From Adiantum capillus-veneris (taxonomy: Eukaryota; Streptophyta; Polypodiopsida; Polypodiales; Pteridaceae): a stretch of DNA of 64,000 nt. The position numbers and the translations under genes were made by a program. The notes under the pieces were generated by a model. It was not told the origin of the DNA. It saw only the letters and a program-made list of their open reading frames with translations, and did not search any database. Where the stretch lies: contig CM043969.1 in the NCBI GenBank assembly GCA_014529385.2, positions 9,401,001 through 9,465,000 of the forward strand, in the 5' to 3' direction. This document shows positions 52,649 through 63,913 of this stretch, piece after piece (position 1 is the stretch's first letter; every line of letters begins with the position of its first letter).

Positions 52649-55315
52649 TGATACCCGTTTTTCGGCTCTTTGTAATTGCCACAGTGAGTTACCTCACCCT
52701 ACCAAAATCACCCAAACACTGTGGCTATCCCTACCATTTCACTGTACATAGGCGTGCGTGAGTCACGGGACTTTTCCCATATCTTCTTAAAAAACCCTCA
52801 ATCCGCTAGTCATTGGGCTAGTTGAGCCAAAAAAATAATAATAATAATAATAATAATAAATATAAGTATATTAAGGCCCATGCGTATGTAAATATTTCTT
52901 TGTATATAGGGCCTAAATAAAAGATTTTTTCATAATTATTTTGGTATTTATTTAAATATTTCTACCTAGGTGTGTGTTATTTATGCTTTGTACATTGCCT
53001 CACCATTACCACAATTTTTCTTACCATGTTTTATACTCTTTATTCCATATAGAAATATTTTCATGTAAGCTTCTCTGATATTTGGTGTAACTCCACCCCA
53101 ACAAAAATCCAAAAAAACTAGTTTTATTTATGTGTATATTTTTTCACTATTGTGATTTTTCCCTTCCTACATCTATTTTGTTTTTTTTTTCTAAAAAATT
53201 AGAACACCAAAAATATTTATCTTTTTATGGTAGCCTCATAATGAGAGAGATTTCTTTTGACCCCTTTATATTTTTTCCACTTATATTATTTATATTTGAC
53301 ATGTACATATTTTTTAGACCCTTCAATATTTGATTTTCTTAGTTGTACTATTCACTTATATCATAATCTCAACAATATCTTCAATTATAGACCTACCAAA
53401 TAAGGTCAAGGGTAGGTGGCATGCATACATGCACTATGGAGGGCTCACTCTTGGAGGTATTCAAAAGAATCATCCAAAGAAGGACCCCACAAGGACCTTG
53501 TGCAGTGGAAAAAAACGGTCGGTTTTGCTGATTTTTTAAAGTTCACTTGCTCTCCGAATTTGAAAAGGTGATACAAACAAAAGTTGTAGCTCGTGGGCTA
53601 AACTTTTTCCTCAAATTTTTTCATATTTTTTTGAGCTACGAGCTGTGAGCTATGATTTTATTAGTGGACCCCAGTTTTCCCATGTTATGCAGCCACACTC
53701 TCTCTTCCACTTTATCATTTTCCTCTTTCACACACACTTCTCCACTCATCATCCCCACCTCTCTCACCACTCCTCTCTGCACCCTACTCACCTTCTCCTC
53801 AACCTTGAAGAATAAGAGAAACCATGGTGAACTCATACCTCCCACACACAATTCCATTCCAAAATTGACCACCTAGTCTCATTTTTCCTCCTCCAATTTA
53901 CCCATATCTATCAAAAAAACACAAAATTCAGCCTCTTCTCTTAAAAGACAGCATCATGGTGGTTGATTACTCAGCTTCAATTACCTTGTCTCTCAAGAAA
54001 GGTCAAGAGTGGAGAAAAAATGTACCGTCAAAGCTAGTGGACCGTCAACAGGCGTCAAAATCGGCCCTACTCAAGACACTTGGAGCATCAACCTTGTAAG
54101 AAAGCCACCTTTTCTTACCTCTTAAGAGTTTTTTCTTCCTTATTTGTATCCTACATGGATACTCCCATTGTAAATATCCAATTCCATTTGTAAATTAATA
54201 CTAACTCTACTAACACTAACCCACTATGAAAAGTCCTATCACCTCCATTTCTCTCCTCTCTCTTTCCTCACCAACTTCTTGATAATTCCAAGCAAAAGAA
54301 ATTAGATAAATTGCTGAAAATCTAACCCAACCATGGTTAGAGGAGTAACCCTAGCCTTCAAAATTGCTATAAAAGGAGGGTGTAGCTAGCACAAAAGGGG
54401 GAGCCATAAGCAAGAGCACTATGCTATAGCTTGAGAAGCCAAGCTCAACCTCTCTAGAAGGAGCTCTTGAGTGGAAGTTCATTGTCTTATGCATGTGCAT
54501 GTGTTGTAATAGGGGATTATCAAGGGAACTCTATGCCATTGTAAGAGAGAGAGTGATCATTCAATTGAGAGTAGGAAATCTATCATTTCTCCTACTAGTG
54601 TAAGCACAACATTTGCTGAATCAAGGAGGGTGGATTTGGACTAAGCTTGGATACTTTGTCTCCCTTCCAACGTGAAGTAATGAGCAACAATGATGCGTAA
54701 GTATCTTGGCGTTTTTTGTTAAGTTCTTGATAGCTTGTCTCTGGTGTTGTCATCAATCTAGCCATAAATCCCACATACTGTAAGAGGGCGACAGGGTGGA
54801 GAGGACTCCCCTGGCCTTAAGACAGTGATTGAGGTGGCTTTTCATTGTGATGTGTTGTGGTGAAATTTACGCAAGCTATGTTGAACAAATACTAATCTCA
54901 CTTTGATTTGTCATGACAGATTTGTAAGAAGGAATTAGTGCAACAAGCACCCCCTTCCCCCCCTCTCTCCCTTTCTTACACATATATATTTATGTTTGCT
55001 TGATCATTAACGATACACTTCAAAGCAGCCCGAGCACCATCTCTCTCTCTATCATGTTTTAGTGTGTAAGAGTGTTCCATTGGTGTTAGGGTTAGTGTAA
55101 ATTCCTTGCTTGTTTGTGGGTTGCTCTAACGATTCTCCTCTTTTGCGTCCTAGTTCGCTCTTAAACTAGGTGGTGCCCCTTGTGTAGTTGGGATTTGGTT
55201 GTGGGTTTGTTGTTTTGGTTTGTGTTATGTTGTGCCCCAGCCCCATTGAGCAGCACGGGAGCCTTGAAGGGTGTCTAGAGGCCACTCTTCTTGTTGCCCG
55301 CCCCGGACCGCCTCA
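52649..55315 (+). repeat. 3' LTR of the Tat element
   Basis: 2,667 bp, TGATACCCG...CCGCCTCA. CACTA sequence follows directly. Confidence 0.93.
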
Positions 55316-55321
55316 GTATAA

Positions 55322-55459
55322 ACGCAAAATCTTGCGATGCATCGAGCTCCGACACGCGAGGAGGAGTCAGATGGATATCACAGAGGTATCTATGAAGTAC
55401 TGAATGATCTTGAAGATTCAGGAGAGCCTGTAGACTGGGAGGCCTTACAGTCTCGCTGA
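55322..55459 (+). pseudogene. CACTA TnpA-like gene, 3' part
   Basis: TQNLAMHRAPTREEESDG, then YHRGIYEVLNDLEDSGEPVD and WEALQSR stop. It continues the TnpA-type gene beyond the Tat insertion; acidic and in codon-like register. The link to the 5' part is by position within the CACTA element. Confidence 0.55.
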
Positions 55460-56150
55460 TCGCTTGAGGTGAGACGTTAATATTTGTAAGTTGATTTAAT
55501 TAAGTCAGTATATGTGAAGTAATATCAATACTAATTTTGTGAGTTGTCCTATGTGCAGGTTGCGACACCTAGTCATTAGTGGACCAGATTTCATATATAT
55601 GCTTTGTGAGACACAGACACGCTTCTGTGTCTCTTTTTTGTACAAACAGTTAGTATTCAGACAGTTATTGTTTCCCTTATGGTTATGATTATTGTCATTG
55701 TCATTGTATAGACAGTTATTGTTTCTCTTTCTGGTTATGCTTATGGTTATTGTTAATTTTGTTTATGGTTATGGTTATCTACATTATGGTTTTGATCAAA
55801 GTGGCTATAGCCGGTTATGGTTTTAGGTTATGGTTATGCTTTTAAGTTATGGTTATGGTTCGTTATGGTTATGCTTTTCAGTTGGTACGGTTGTCTTTCA
55901 TTGTCCTTAAATCTCATGTGAGATCCTACATGGATAGCATGTAGGAGGCGTATACATGATATGGTTTTTTTTTTAAAGTTTATGTAAAAACAAAAGGAAC
56001 TCTGCCGAAATTTCTGCGCACGGGAGCATGGTTAATATTTTGGTGCTGCTCGCTTTCTTGGGCAGAGGGCAAGAAGTCTGGCTGTGGCTGTGTCCATCTT
56101 TTAACTGGGCACAGGCCAGGCTACCTGCCCTCTGCCCAAGAAAATTTTTT
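55460..56150. other. CACTA 3' region with GGTTATG repeats
   Basis: Non-coding. 55680-55890 holds many copies of GGTTATGGTTATG-type units, a loose minisatellite. Nothing else recognised. Confidence 0.6.
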
Positions 56151-56154
56151 TTTG

Positions 56155-56323
56155 TTATGGTCATCGCTATGTGTGTGGCAATCTGCGTCGCTATATACGT
56201 GGAAATCTGCGTCGCTACACGCATCGCAAATAGCGACTGGTTTCACAGCGACGCGGATAGCGACGCATATAGCGATGCGCCGCGTCGATATCAGCGTCGA
56301 TGACACCTTATTTTGTTGTAGTG
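56155..56323 (-). repeat. CACTA right terminus and subterminal repeats
   Basis: Repeats of CGTCGCTATATACG and CGACGCGGATAGCGACG in both orientations, ending TTTTGTTGTAGTG. The outer 10 bp are the inverse of the left TIR. Confidence 0.9.
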
Positions 56324-56389
56324 ATAGTTCAACCTCCTGGACATGCATTGTTTTTGGTTTTATTTTCTCAAGAGGTATTATCTAAGGGA

Positions 56390-56817
56390 CTATGGCTTGA
56401 GTGACAGGGTTAAGAGGTTGTTTCTGTGTTGTGACACTCCCTGTCCCCCAATCAATAGTGCATTTGGTCGCTATCATCCACGTGCGTCCTAGGTTTATAT
56501 GACCTTCCATAGTTCTGATAAGCATGACCAAAATGTCTTGAGCTACAACCCCATTGTCATAACTGACAGAAGTGTGTCAGATACCAAAAATCGCAGTTTT
56601 TCTCTTATTGACACCCTTGACTTGGATAGTACTTTTAGATAGGGATGAGTTTCCCAACTGACACCACACTCCATATGATGACAGATTATATTTAGCACCC
56701 ATGTCTAACAAGGCGTTATATAGCACTTTCCCATAGGCGCTATTTAGTTCAATAAGGTATCTTAGAGGTGTGTTAGAGTCAAACCAATCATCCTCTATTT
56801 CACAGTGGAATGCATGT
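56390..56817 (-). pseudogene. Retropepsin-like domain downstream of integrase
   Basis: On the minus strand, TPLRYLIELNSAYGKVLYNA is followed by LLDMGAKYNLSSYGVWCQLG (DMG in place of DTG), then STIQVKGVNKRKTAIFGI, a TGA, and in the adjoining frame HINLGRTWMIATKCTIDWG, the counterpart of the ILGRPWL...W block. The spacing and both hallmark blocks fit a retropepsin. Gypsy proteases normally precede RT; here it follows IN. It is decayed. Confidence 0.6.
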
Positions 56818-56913
56818 GTAACTCCAAGGTTGGCCTCTGAATTGTTGTTGCTCCTTAGCCTCAGCTTGAGCTTGTATCTTCTTCAATACTATTTGTGCCT
56901 TGGCTGCCTTTTT

Positions 56914-58060
56914 TTAATGGATGGTACGTAGCTCCTCTTGGCTTAAAGGATCATAGTATTTTTTAAATTTGATCCCATTGAGGAATCCAATGGTTTCAAC
57001 TCCATCAAGAGTCTCCACAGGAATGGTACCTTGTGGGGTGATTTCACGTACTCTATATGGTCCTTTTCTCGCATATTTCATCTTTTTCTTCTTGTTTTGC
57101 ACTCCATACATAAGGACTATATCACCAACATTGGTATCATTGTTCTTTAGATGATGGTCAAACCATTTCTTCCTCCTATCTTTCTCCACAACTGAATTTT
57201 TCACAGCCAATTGTCTTTCTTCACCTAATCTCTCAAGGATATATAAGCGCTCAACTAAAGGGTTACCATCCCAACCTTCTTGTGAAGCTACATGTAGACT
57301 AGGAATTACAAACTCCCATTGCATAATTGCTTTTTGGCCATATACCATTTTGAATGGTGTACAATTAACAGCAACTTTGTAAGAAGTGCAGTAAACCCAT
57401 AGAGCTAATGTCAGCTTCAAATCCCAATCTGTGTGATGAGCTTTGACTGTTTTGGTCAAGATAGAAATTAAGGTCTTGTTAGTGCTCTCAGCTTGGCCAT
57501 TTCCTTGTGGATAATAAGGTGTGGATTTATGGTGGGCTATCATGACGTTTGTTGTCAGTTCCTTTATCACTGCATTTGTAAAATGAGTACCATTGTCACT
57601 CACAATCTCAAAGGGACAACCAAATCTTGTAATAATGTTCTCAAAGAGAAACTTGGCAGTTGACCTTGCATTAGCCTTCCATGTGGCCCTAGCTTCCGCC
57701 CACTTTGTCACATAGTCAGTAGCAACAATAATATATCAAAGTTTAGTGCTACAAGTTGCTGGAATAATTGGGCCTACAAAGTCTAAACCCCATTTTTCAA
57801 ATGGTTAAGTAACTTTAACAAGATTTAAGGGCATATTATTCTTTTGTTGTGTGATCTTGTAATGTTAGAATTCATCACATCCTTTTGCAAAAAGTGATGC
57901 ATCCTTGAATAAGGTAGGCCACCAATAGCCTGATTGCAACACCTTTCCAGCAGTTAGTTTCCCTGAGAAATGTCCTCCGGCTATACCCATGTAGGTTTCT
58001 TGCAGTATGTATAAATACTCATCCTCACGGGCACAACATTTAAGAATATCATCCTTCCCT
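56914..58060 (-). pseudogene. Gypsy integrase (minus)
   Basis: 57711-56914 is an open integrase core and C terminus: TKWAEARATWKANARSTAKF, EIVSDNGTHFTNAVI (second Asp), YYPQGNGQAESTNKTL (catalytic Glu), WDLKLTLALWVYCTSYK, then GPYRVREITPQGTIPVETLD and FLNGIKFKKYY. Upstream, in a broken frame with stops, GHFSGKLTAGKVLQSGYWWP and FEKWGLDFVGPI supply the zinc-binding part and first Asp. Confidence 0.88.
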
Positions 58061-58156
58061 AGCTTGTAGAGAGTTCATGCAATGAGAGAATAAGGTTCAC
58101 ATTCTTTTAACAGTTTTTGAGCTATATCCTTACGAAGCTCTTTGGGTGGAAAACCG

Positions 58157-58767
58157 TTAACTAAAGTTCATCATATTCTCACTCCATTCAGGCATGGTCT
58201 CGACTACGAATAGGGAAGTATTGGGCAATTCATCATCGACTCCAGTAGGGGCTTCACCATTGGTTATGCGAGACAAATGATCTGCCATGACAAGTCTTTT
58301 ACCAGGTCTCACTACAATAGTAAAATCAAACTCAAGAAGAATCAACAACCATCGTGTAATTCTTCCCATGGAACAAGGTTTATTTACTAGATACAACAAG
58401 GCTTCATGATCCACATAGAAAACAAACTTATTAGCAAGGAGGTAGTAGCAAAATTTCTTTACTGCATAAATCATAGCTAAACCTTTCCGCTCTGTAGTGG
58501 TGTAGTTTCTCTCAGCATCATTCAATTGATGACTCGCAAAGCTAATGGGGTGTCCAGTTTATGTTCTCCTCGTTGAGCTAGAACACACCCAATAGCAAAG
58601 TTCGATGCATCAATATGCACATGGAAAATAACATTGCAATCGGGCACTCGTAGAATAGGAGCACTAGTCAAGGTCTTCTCCAATGACTCATAAGCATGGT
58701 CACACTCCACGGTGTCGTGCTGTAACTTGTCATAGTGGGAAGGCATGCTACAAGATCTATCTTGCAA
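58157..58767 (-). pseudogene. Gypsy RT C terminus and RNase H (minus)
   Basis: YESLEKTLTSAPILRVPDCN, IFHVHIDASNFAIGCVLAQ, a frameshift near 58555, then LNDAERNYTTTERKGLAMIY, VFYVDHEALLYLVNKPCSMG and RPGKRLVMADHLSRI. These are the RT thumb and single RNase H of a non-Tat gypsy element. The upstream RT palm is absent. Confidence 0.9.
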
Positions 58768-58790
58768 CTTTTTAGATACGTAATTATATT

Positions 58791-59247
58791 TCTTATAATG
58801 TACATATGCATATTTAAGTATAATAATAATCTTTCTATCTCATTCTATTATTTATCTCAAGGGTAACATATTCTTAATTTATCATCAAAAAGTACTATGG
58901 AAAAAGCGTCAATAGCTCCGCCTCTTTAACTTGGGACAAAAAGAATTGATTCTTTATTTCTACTATCTCATTATCATCTCACACCCTAGCTAGATCCTAT
59001 ATCTAGGATAAATTCCAATATATATATATATTCTATGTATTTTTCATATTTTTTTATATTTCTTTTTAAATAGCTACTGGGAGGGAATCAAATCCTAGTG
59101 GGACACTAGGTGGCGTGATTTTCAAAGATACTCTTATTTTAATGCAAAAGGGGACCTCTTCTTCCTTGAAAACCATTCAAGCCATTGATGAGAGGAATTC
59201 ATGAGGGAGTGGAATTGGAGCTGATCTCTTGAGATAGCTAATTCCAG
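58791..59247. other. AT-rich stretch, unidentified
   Basis: Starts where the gypsy RT homology ends abruptly and reaches the element F LTR. AT-rich, no coding, base composition unlike the flanks. Origin unknown. Confidence 0.4.
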
Positions 59248-59706
59248 TGTTAGAAAATTTCAGCTACTAGTGGTGATGTATTAGTTCAGACAGTAGACTG
59301 GACAGATAATCAGAAACTGAACTAGAATTTATCTACTGGAATAAGAACTAGACTATGTTTAGAGAATAATATTCAGATTCAGATTCAGTGTACTGAATAT
59401 AGAGTAAGTGTAACTGGAATATTTGCCGTGATTGGAATTACAGATGAAAGATTACAGTGAGTATGATGTGATTTACAGATAGAGTACAGCCGACAACAAC
59501 TGCCAATGATTGACAACTCAAGTACAAATGCTAACCCGACTATGCTCAAGATTATGCTAACCCAAATGCCAACCCGATTACCATGTAATGGGCCCTATTT
59601 ATATGCCTTGGGTTTACTATGGTAATTACCGTAGTAATTACTGACTAATTCACTGCCCGTCTCATAAGAGAGCATTTCCACTTAGTGAAACTATCAACCG
59701 TCTACA
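59248..59706 (-). repeat. 3' LTR of element F
   Basis: 459 bp. Minus strand TGTAGACGGTTG...TTTTCTAACA, preceded by a PPT. It contains CATATAAATAGG at about 59595-59606 as a TATA box. No second copy in the window to confirm the ends. Confidence 0.55.
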
Positions 59707-59721
59707 TCCTTCCCTCCTTTC
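59707..59721 (-). other. Polypurine tract of element F
   Basis: Minus strand AAGAAAGGAGGGAAGGA directly before TGTAGACGG. Confidence 0.6.
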
Positions 59722-59838
59722 TTGAATTTTGGCAAGATTCCAAAATTTCTGAAAAATTCCCCTGTCTGATTCTGATTTAAGGCTGGAAAATCCACTGTGT
59801 GCTTCTGATGTTGGGGATTGGACTTGACGAATGATAGA

Positions 59839-59923
59839 ATGGACATACAAAGATTGCCAGGAGGCAGCTGAAAAGGCCAAGGTGGAGCTCTCATCATCAA
59901 CACAAGCTGATATCAACCTTCCA
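59839..59923 (+). pseudogene. Captured HSP70 gene fragment
   Basis: On the plus strand, antisense to element F, MDIQRL and, one base out of frame, QEAAEKAKVELSSSTQADIN LP match the conserved HSP70/DnaK segment ALQRLREAAEKAKIELSS.TQT.INLP (ATPase domain). The organellar/DnaK type is closest by the AEKAK.ELSS.TQ..INLP form. Only about 28 codons remain, with one inserted base, no introns and no flanking HSP70 sequence. It is a capture or insertion scar, not a gene. Confidence 0.72.
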
Positions 59924-59962
59924 GCTGAGGAAGAAAAGCCGCCACTGAATTCTGAGATGGAA

Positions 59963-62900
59963 CTACCCAGTATCCTTCCATTGAACCAACTTCCGTTTAC
60001 CCTTTGGCCTGGATAGCGTATGAGAAGTCCATGTGCCAACATTCTCCTTCTGAATGAGTGGGTAAATGGCCTTCTGCTCAAGCTGATCCCGCCTTTCTGT
60101 GGTCATATCTACTTCATAAGGCGTAAGGGAATGATAGGTTTTAGTGTCAGGATCATAGAGTGTGCGTCTGCCTTTGGTGATCCTGGTTCTGGCCAGCTTG
60201 TGACAATGCGAAGCAGTATGAATCCATCCTTCTGGAAGAGGCTGATTGGTTTGGACTCGAGCTTCGAAAAGAATCTCAGCCATCTCTCTATACTGTGGTG
60301 CTAGGCCCGACTTCGCTGCAATATCCTTTTCAAGAAATTTAGAGGACTCAACAGTAAGTTGCAGCAACAACTGATTAGTGATCTTGGTCAGGCCCTTGAT
60401 CTGAATCTTCCACTGACCCATACATATCCGGATTCTCTGCATCTCTTCTTTTAGCTCGTGAATATCATTGAGTTGGAGAGCATCATTGAACAGTGTCTAC
60501 CAAGTTTTCCATTCTACAGTTGATCGCTCATACCAATCCTGGAGCTCATCAATAATCTTGAAGTATGTAAGGTGATCAACTGGTTCTGCATGTTGAGGGT
60601 AAAGTGCTGGAAAAAATATTGGTAGTTCCGTCTCTCTTGCTGGGAAGGCATACAAGAGAACTGGTGAATCAGGCATGAATTCTAAAAATTTGAGAACAGC
60701 CTGGTTCTCTTGCTGCATCATTTTTCTAGTGATTCTCACTAGCTGAAACAGTTTGCGAAGAGCAGTTGCCTGTTCTCCGACTAACATTCTAGTCTGAGGT
60801 CCTTTACTAGTGGCTCTCTGATCCTCAATAATGGCCCTTACTCTTTGATCCAAGACTCCTCTGGCAGTTTGCATCTGCACCAAAACCTCTTTCAACTGTT
60901 CCCTAATGTCCTTCATACATTTGTAGGTTGGTTTATTTCCCAGCAGAAGTTCTAATTCAAGAGCGAGAGAGCGACAATCTGCAGTACACTATCGTTGCAA
61001 ATGTGGGTTGGTCACTCTTTCTTCAGTAGTGATTATCCATTCAGGAACCCTTTCCAGCAGTTGGATTGTGCTAGGATGCACAGGTAAATGGCAAGTTTCT
61101 TGATCATGAAAAGCCACTGATTTCCAATGCTCCACCATTTCCCTGGCCCCAACATACAGCTCTGAAAACATTCCATATCAGAAAGGAGATCATCATCCTC
61201 TAGATATTGTCTGGTTATGGAAGCCTGTTGATGTCTCAATTGCCTGTTAAGGGTAATAAGCTGTAAGGAATGTTGTTGTTTAGCTGTTGGTCCCTCATCC
61301 TGAACTTTGCTTTTCCCTTTAGCCTCCTTACTGAGCTGGGACTGATTTGCTGGCTGATTCCCAGTGTGACTGGGTTGTTGTTCTTTGAAACTGACCTCCT
61401 TCATTTGGCTCTATGCCACCAGTACCAGGTCCTGGAGGTTGAGGTGAGGCATCATCATCATCATTAGTATGCCCTTCTTCTTGGTCATCCTCCTCCTTAT
61501 TAGCCCCTTCGTCCTTATCCTCTTCTTCTTTCTTATCTTCTTCTACTTCATCCAGGGACTTCTGTTGCTCAATATAATCCAGGATTGCTTGATTCATCAG
61601 AGAATTATTATATTCAGCCATTTTGTCCTACAAATCACTCTGCATAGTTTCCATGAGAGACTTCAAATTTTCCAGATCAAAGACAGCGTTGCCTGCTGGA
61701 TTTAAAATTCCAGCCAGGCTATTATAAATATATCTGTCAGTGAGAGAAGCCTTCAGAGATGTATGGCGAAGTAGCAAGGCGTTTAAGTCAACTTTTTTCA
61801 TTTTCAGCATCGTTTCAGCCCGATCTGCAGCTCTCTGTGCTTCATTCCTTTCTTCCTTCACAGTCTGCATATCACACTCCACCTTCACTAACTTTCTTTT
61901 TAATAACTCAATAGCCCTATCTGAATGAGCTTCAAGTAGCTTATGGCGCAAATTCTGCTCATCTCGTGCTGTCTTCAGCTTCTGAATATGGTCTTCAGTG
62001 CCCTTTAAGTCAGTTTTAACCTTTTTCAATTCATCTTCCGACCCTGCAGCATCCAACATTTGTCCCATACAGTGGACAATAGTATTCCAAGAAGACTGGA
62101 TGAGGACTGAACATCCATCCTTAACTATAGCTGGGTCAGAATTAGTAGGCTCATATATTGTAACTGGAGCCATATAGGGTAATGGTGCATAATCAGCTTT
62201 CTGTAGAAAGAGACGTCCTTTCAGTGGATGGGTCTGCATCTGCTGCAACCTGTCCTTCTTTACCAAGTGCAAAGCTTCTTCATTATTGGAGATAGAGACA
62301 CCACCCAATAAAGTTGGAAATGTTGGACCTTTCCCTTTTTCCAGTTGACCTTTACCCTTATCTAGTTGTTCTTTGTCCACAGCCGACTGTTCTGCTACCT
62401 TCTCAAAAGTCATTGCTTTTGCTTGATCTTTGCCAGTACCATTAGCGACTGTACTATGTCCTACTGACTGGTTGACCTCAGCATTCTGAGCAGGTTGTTT
62501 ATGAGGTTGGCTAACTATAGCCTTTTCAATACTCGCATTTTTGACCTGACTCTCTATCTGCTTCAGAAAAGCACTGCTCTTCGTCAATGTAGTCTTCGGT
62601 TTCTTCGAACTACCAGCCTGATCTTCAGTGGCTTTCCTTTTCAGACCAGTTGGAGTGGTTTGACTGTCCGTGGCTTCTTCATCTGAAGACAGATTGGATT
62701 CTGAAACTGGCTTCTCACTCCAAGCCGATTTTACCTAGCCATGAGCATCTAGAGCAGTGGCCCAATATAAAAATTGCCAAACATACCAAGCTTTGAAAAC
62801 ATTCTGGGATTTCAACTTGGTAGTTTACTGAAGCACTTTCTGTGACAGGATCTGACAAAGGTTGATAGAGACCTTTGAATTCAATGTCTTGGCCAGCAGC

Positions 62901-63318
62901 ATAGCAAAAACTTTCTGGGACACATATGTTGGATTATTTTTAAGACTCACTTCTTCTGCCACAAACCTGTAAGCAGTAGAAGCTTCCAGTCCTACCACTG
63001 GAATCCCTTGACCACTTGCTTTCCACTTGCGCTTAGCAGCTTCATCCTCTTTTAGGACCATACTGATCTGTTGTGGGGTTGTCACAGATGGCTTGGGGTT
63101 ATTAGGCATCCGGAATGCAAAAGCTATGTCTTCTGGTGTAGCAGACACCTTTTTACCATACACTATGGCACTGCCATCTTCAGCATCAAAAGAGTCAAGA
63201 ACCTGCTTTATGATGGCCACATCAAAAGCGATTCTTGAGGCTTGCAGAACGACTCGTAGATCCCATAGTTGCAGCAAAGCCATAGCTTGGTCAGTGAATA
63301 CATAGCGCTGAATCTTGC
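59963..63318 (-). pseudogene. Accessory ORF of element F, Transposase_32-like plus coiled coil
   Basis: One frame runs for about 1,118 codons with stops but mostly no shift. N-terminal globular part: SKIQRYVFTDQAMALLQLWD, YGKKVSATPEDIAFAFRMPN, FVAEEVSLKNNPTYVSQKVF; its layout resembles the plant putative transposon protein domain (Transposase_32 type) by eye. Then a K/S/T-rich linker, a long coiled coil (ELKKVKTDLKGTEDHIQKLK, EERNEAQRAADRAETMLKMK), an acidic stretch (EEDKKEEEDKDEGANKEEDD), a second helical region (VLVQMQTARGVLDQRVRAII) and a W/Y/H-rich C terminus. In-frame stops: TAA 62825; TAG 62735, 61628, 60989, 60497, 59963. One frameshift pair near 61400 and 61170. Function unknown. Confidence 0.6.
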
Positions 63319-63890
63319 TGTTAACCCTCACGGCACACGGACACCCTATGATCTATAAACGTTGTATTATTTAGAGTCAGGTACCGGGCTTGTCGGTCCA
63401 ATAGGGAAAGGTAGAGTGATCGCCGATGAGAGGCGCACTTTAACTTGGACATTCAAGGGATTAGTTGGTTAAGCATGGGCGCCCAAGTGTGAATGGGGTG
63501 AGCTCCTATAAAAGCCAACTAAACCTAATTTTTACTCATTCTCTCATTTGTGCAATTGAAGAGTGCTCTTGCTCCATCTTTTCTTCTTCTCCTCCTTCAC
63601 CTCCTTGTGTGTGTGTGTCTGTGAGAGAGAGAGAGAGAGGGAGAGTGTGTGTGCGATCGAGCATTACGAAGGCACGACGGCGGCGAAGCGGTTGAGCGCG
63701 GCACGACTGCAGCTTCTTCTTCATCGCGGCGAGGAATCCACCACAAAGGCGAGCGTAGAGCGGTGAGTGACACACCCTTTGTTTTCTTGAGCTTGCTAGT
63801 TTAGGCTTGTTGTGTGCTTGGAGCCGTTTGTGGCTCGCACACGGTGTATTGGCAAGTCCCTTGATTCGACAGTGCGGCAAGGAGCGCACA
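63319..63890 (+). repeat. 5' LTR of an LTR retrotransposon leaving the window
   Basis: 572 bp, TGTTAACCC...GCGCACA, same family as the solo LTR at 43269-43844 (few differences). It is followed by a PBS, so it is a 5' LTR in plus orientation. It interrupts the accessory ORF of element F. A TATAAAAG box lies near 63507. Confidence 0.93.
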
Positions 63891-63894
63891 TTTT

Positions 63895-63913
63895 TGGCGT
63901 CGTTGCCGGGGAT
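63895..63913 (+). other. Primer binding site, tRNA-Asp type
   Basis: TGGCGTCGTTGCCGGGGAT, 4 bp after the LTR end, matches the complement of the 3' end of plant tRNA-Asp (one difference from TGGCGCCGTTGCCGGGGAT), as in Athila-type gypsy elements. Confidence 0.85.

Larger units (their letters stand above)
44062..55315 (+). mobile_element. Full-length Tat-lineage Ty3/gypsy element
   Basis: Paired 2,667-bp LTRs (44062-46728 and 52649-55315) differ at only about two dozen sites by eye. PBS-like TTGGTGCCCCCACGG follows the 5' LTR. The interior carries two mini-ORFs, gag-PR-RT-RH-aRNH-IN in one frame with three lesions, and a PPT before the 3' LTR. The dual RNase H and long LTRs place it in the Tat lineage. 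It lies in the CACTA TnpA gene. GTATA follows the 3' LTR; the left target copy is lost with the head copy's 5' end. Confidence 0.93.
56324..58790 (-). mobile_element. Minus-strand Ty3/gypsy pol (RT end, RH, IN, retropepsin-like)
   Basis: Probably the 5' continuation of the element whose PPT and 3' LTR are at 30958-31612. The orientation agrees, and the CACTA insertion with its ATA duplication separates the halves. The single RNase H and the ADHLSRI...GVDDELP linker differ from the Tat elements. The left part of RT (minus upstream of 58767) is missing and replaced by unrelated AT-rich DNA. Confidence 0.6.
59248..63318 (-). mobile_element. LTR element F (minus) with accessory ORF
   Basis: On the minus strand: accessory ORF (63318-59963), a 3' region with a captured HSP70 piece, a PPT (59707-59721) and an LTR (59706-59248). 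No gag-pol. It has the same organisation as element B: one frame of about 1,100 codons followed by PPT and LTR. The 5' part is split by the LTR retrotransposon at 63319 and runs off the window. Confidence 0.6.

Noticed and set aside
58791-59247. Possible organelle DNA insertion
   Set aside because: Base composition is plastid-like, but I could not recognise any plastid or mitochondrial gene in it. A search against organelle genomes would decide.
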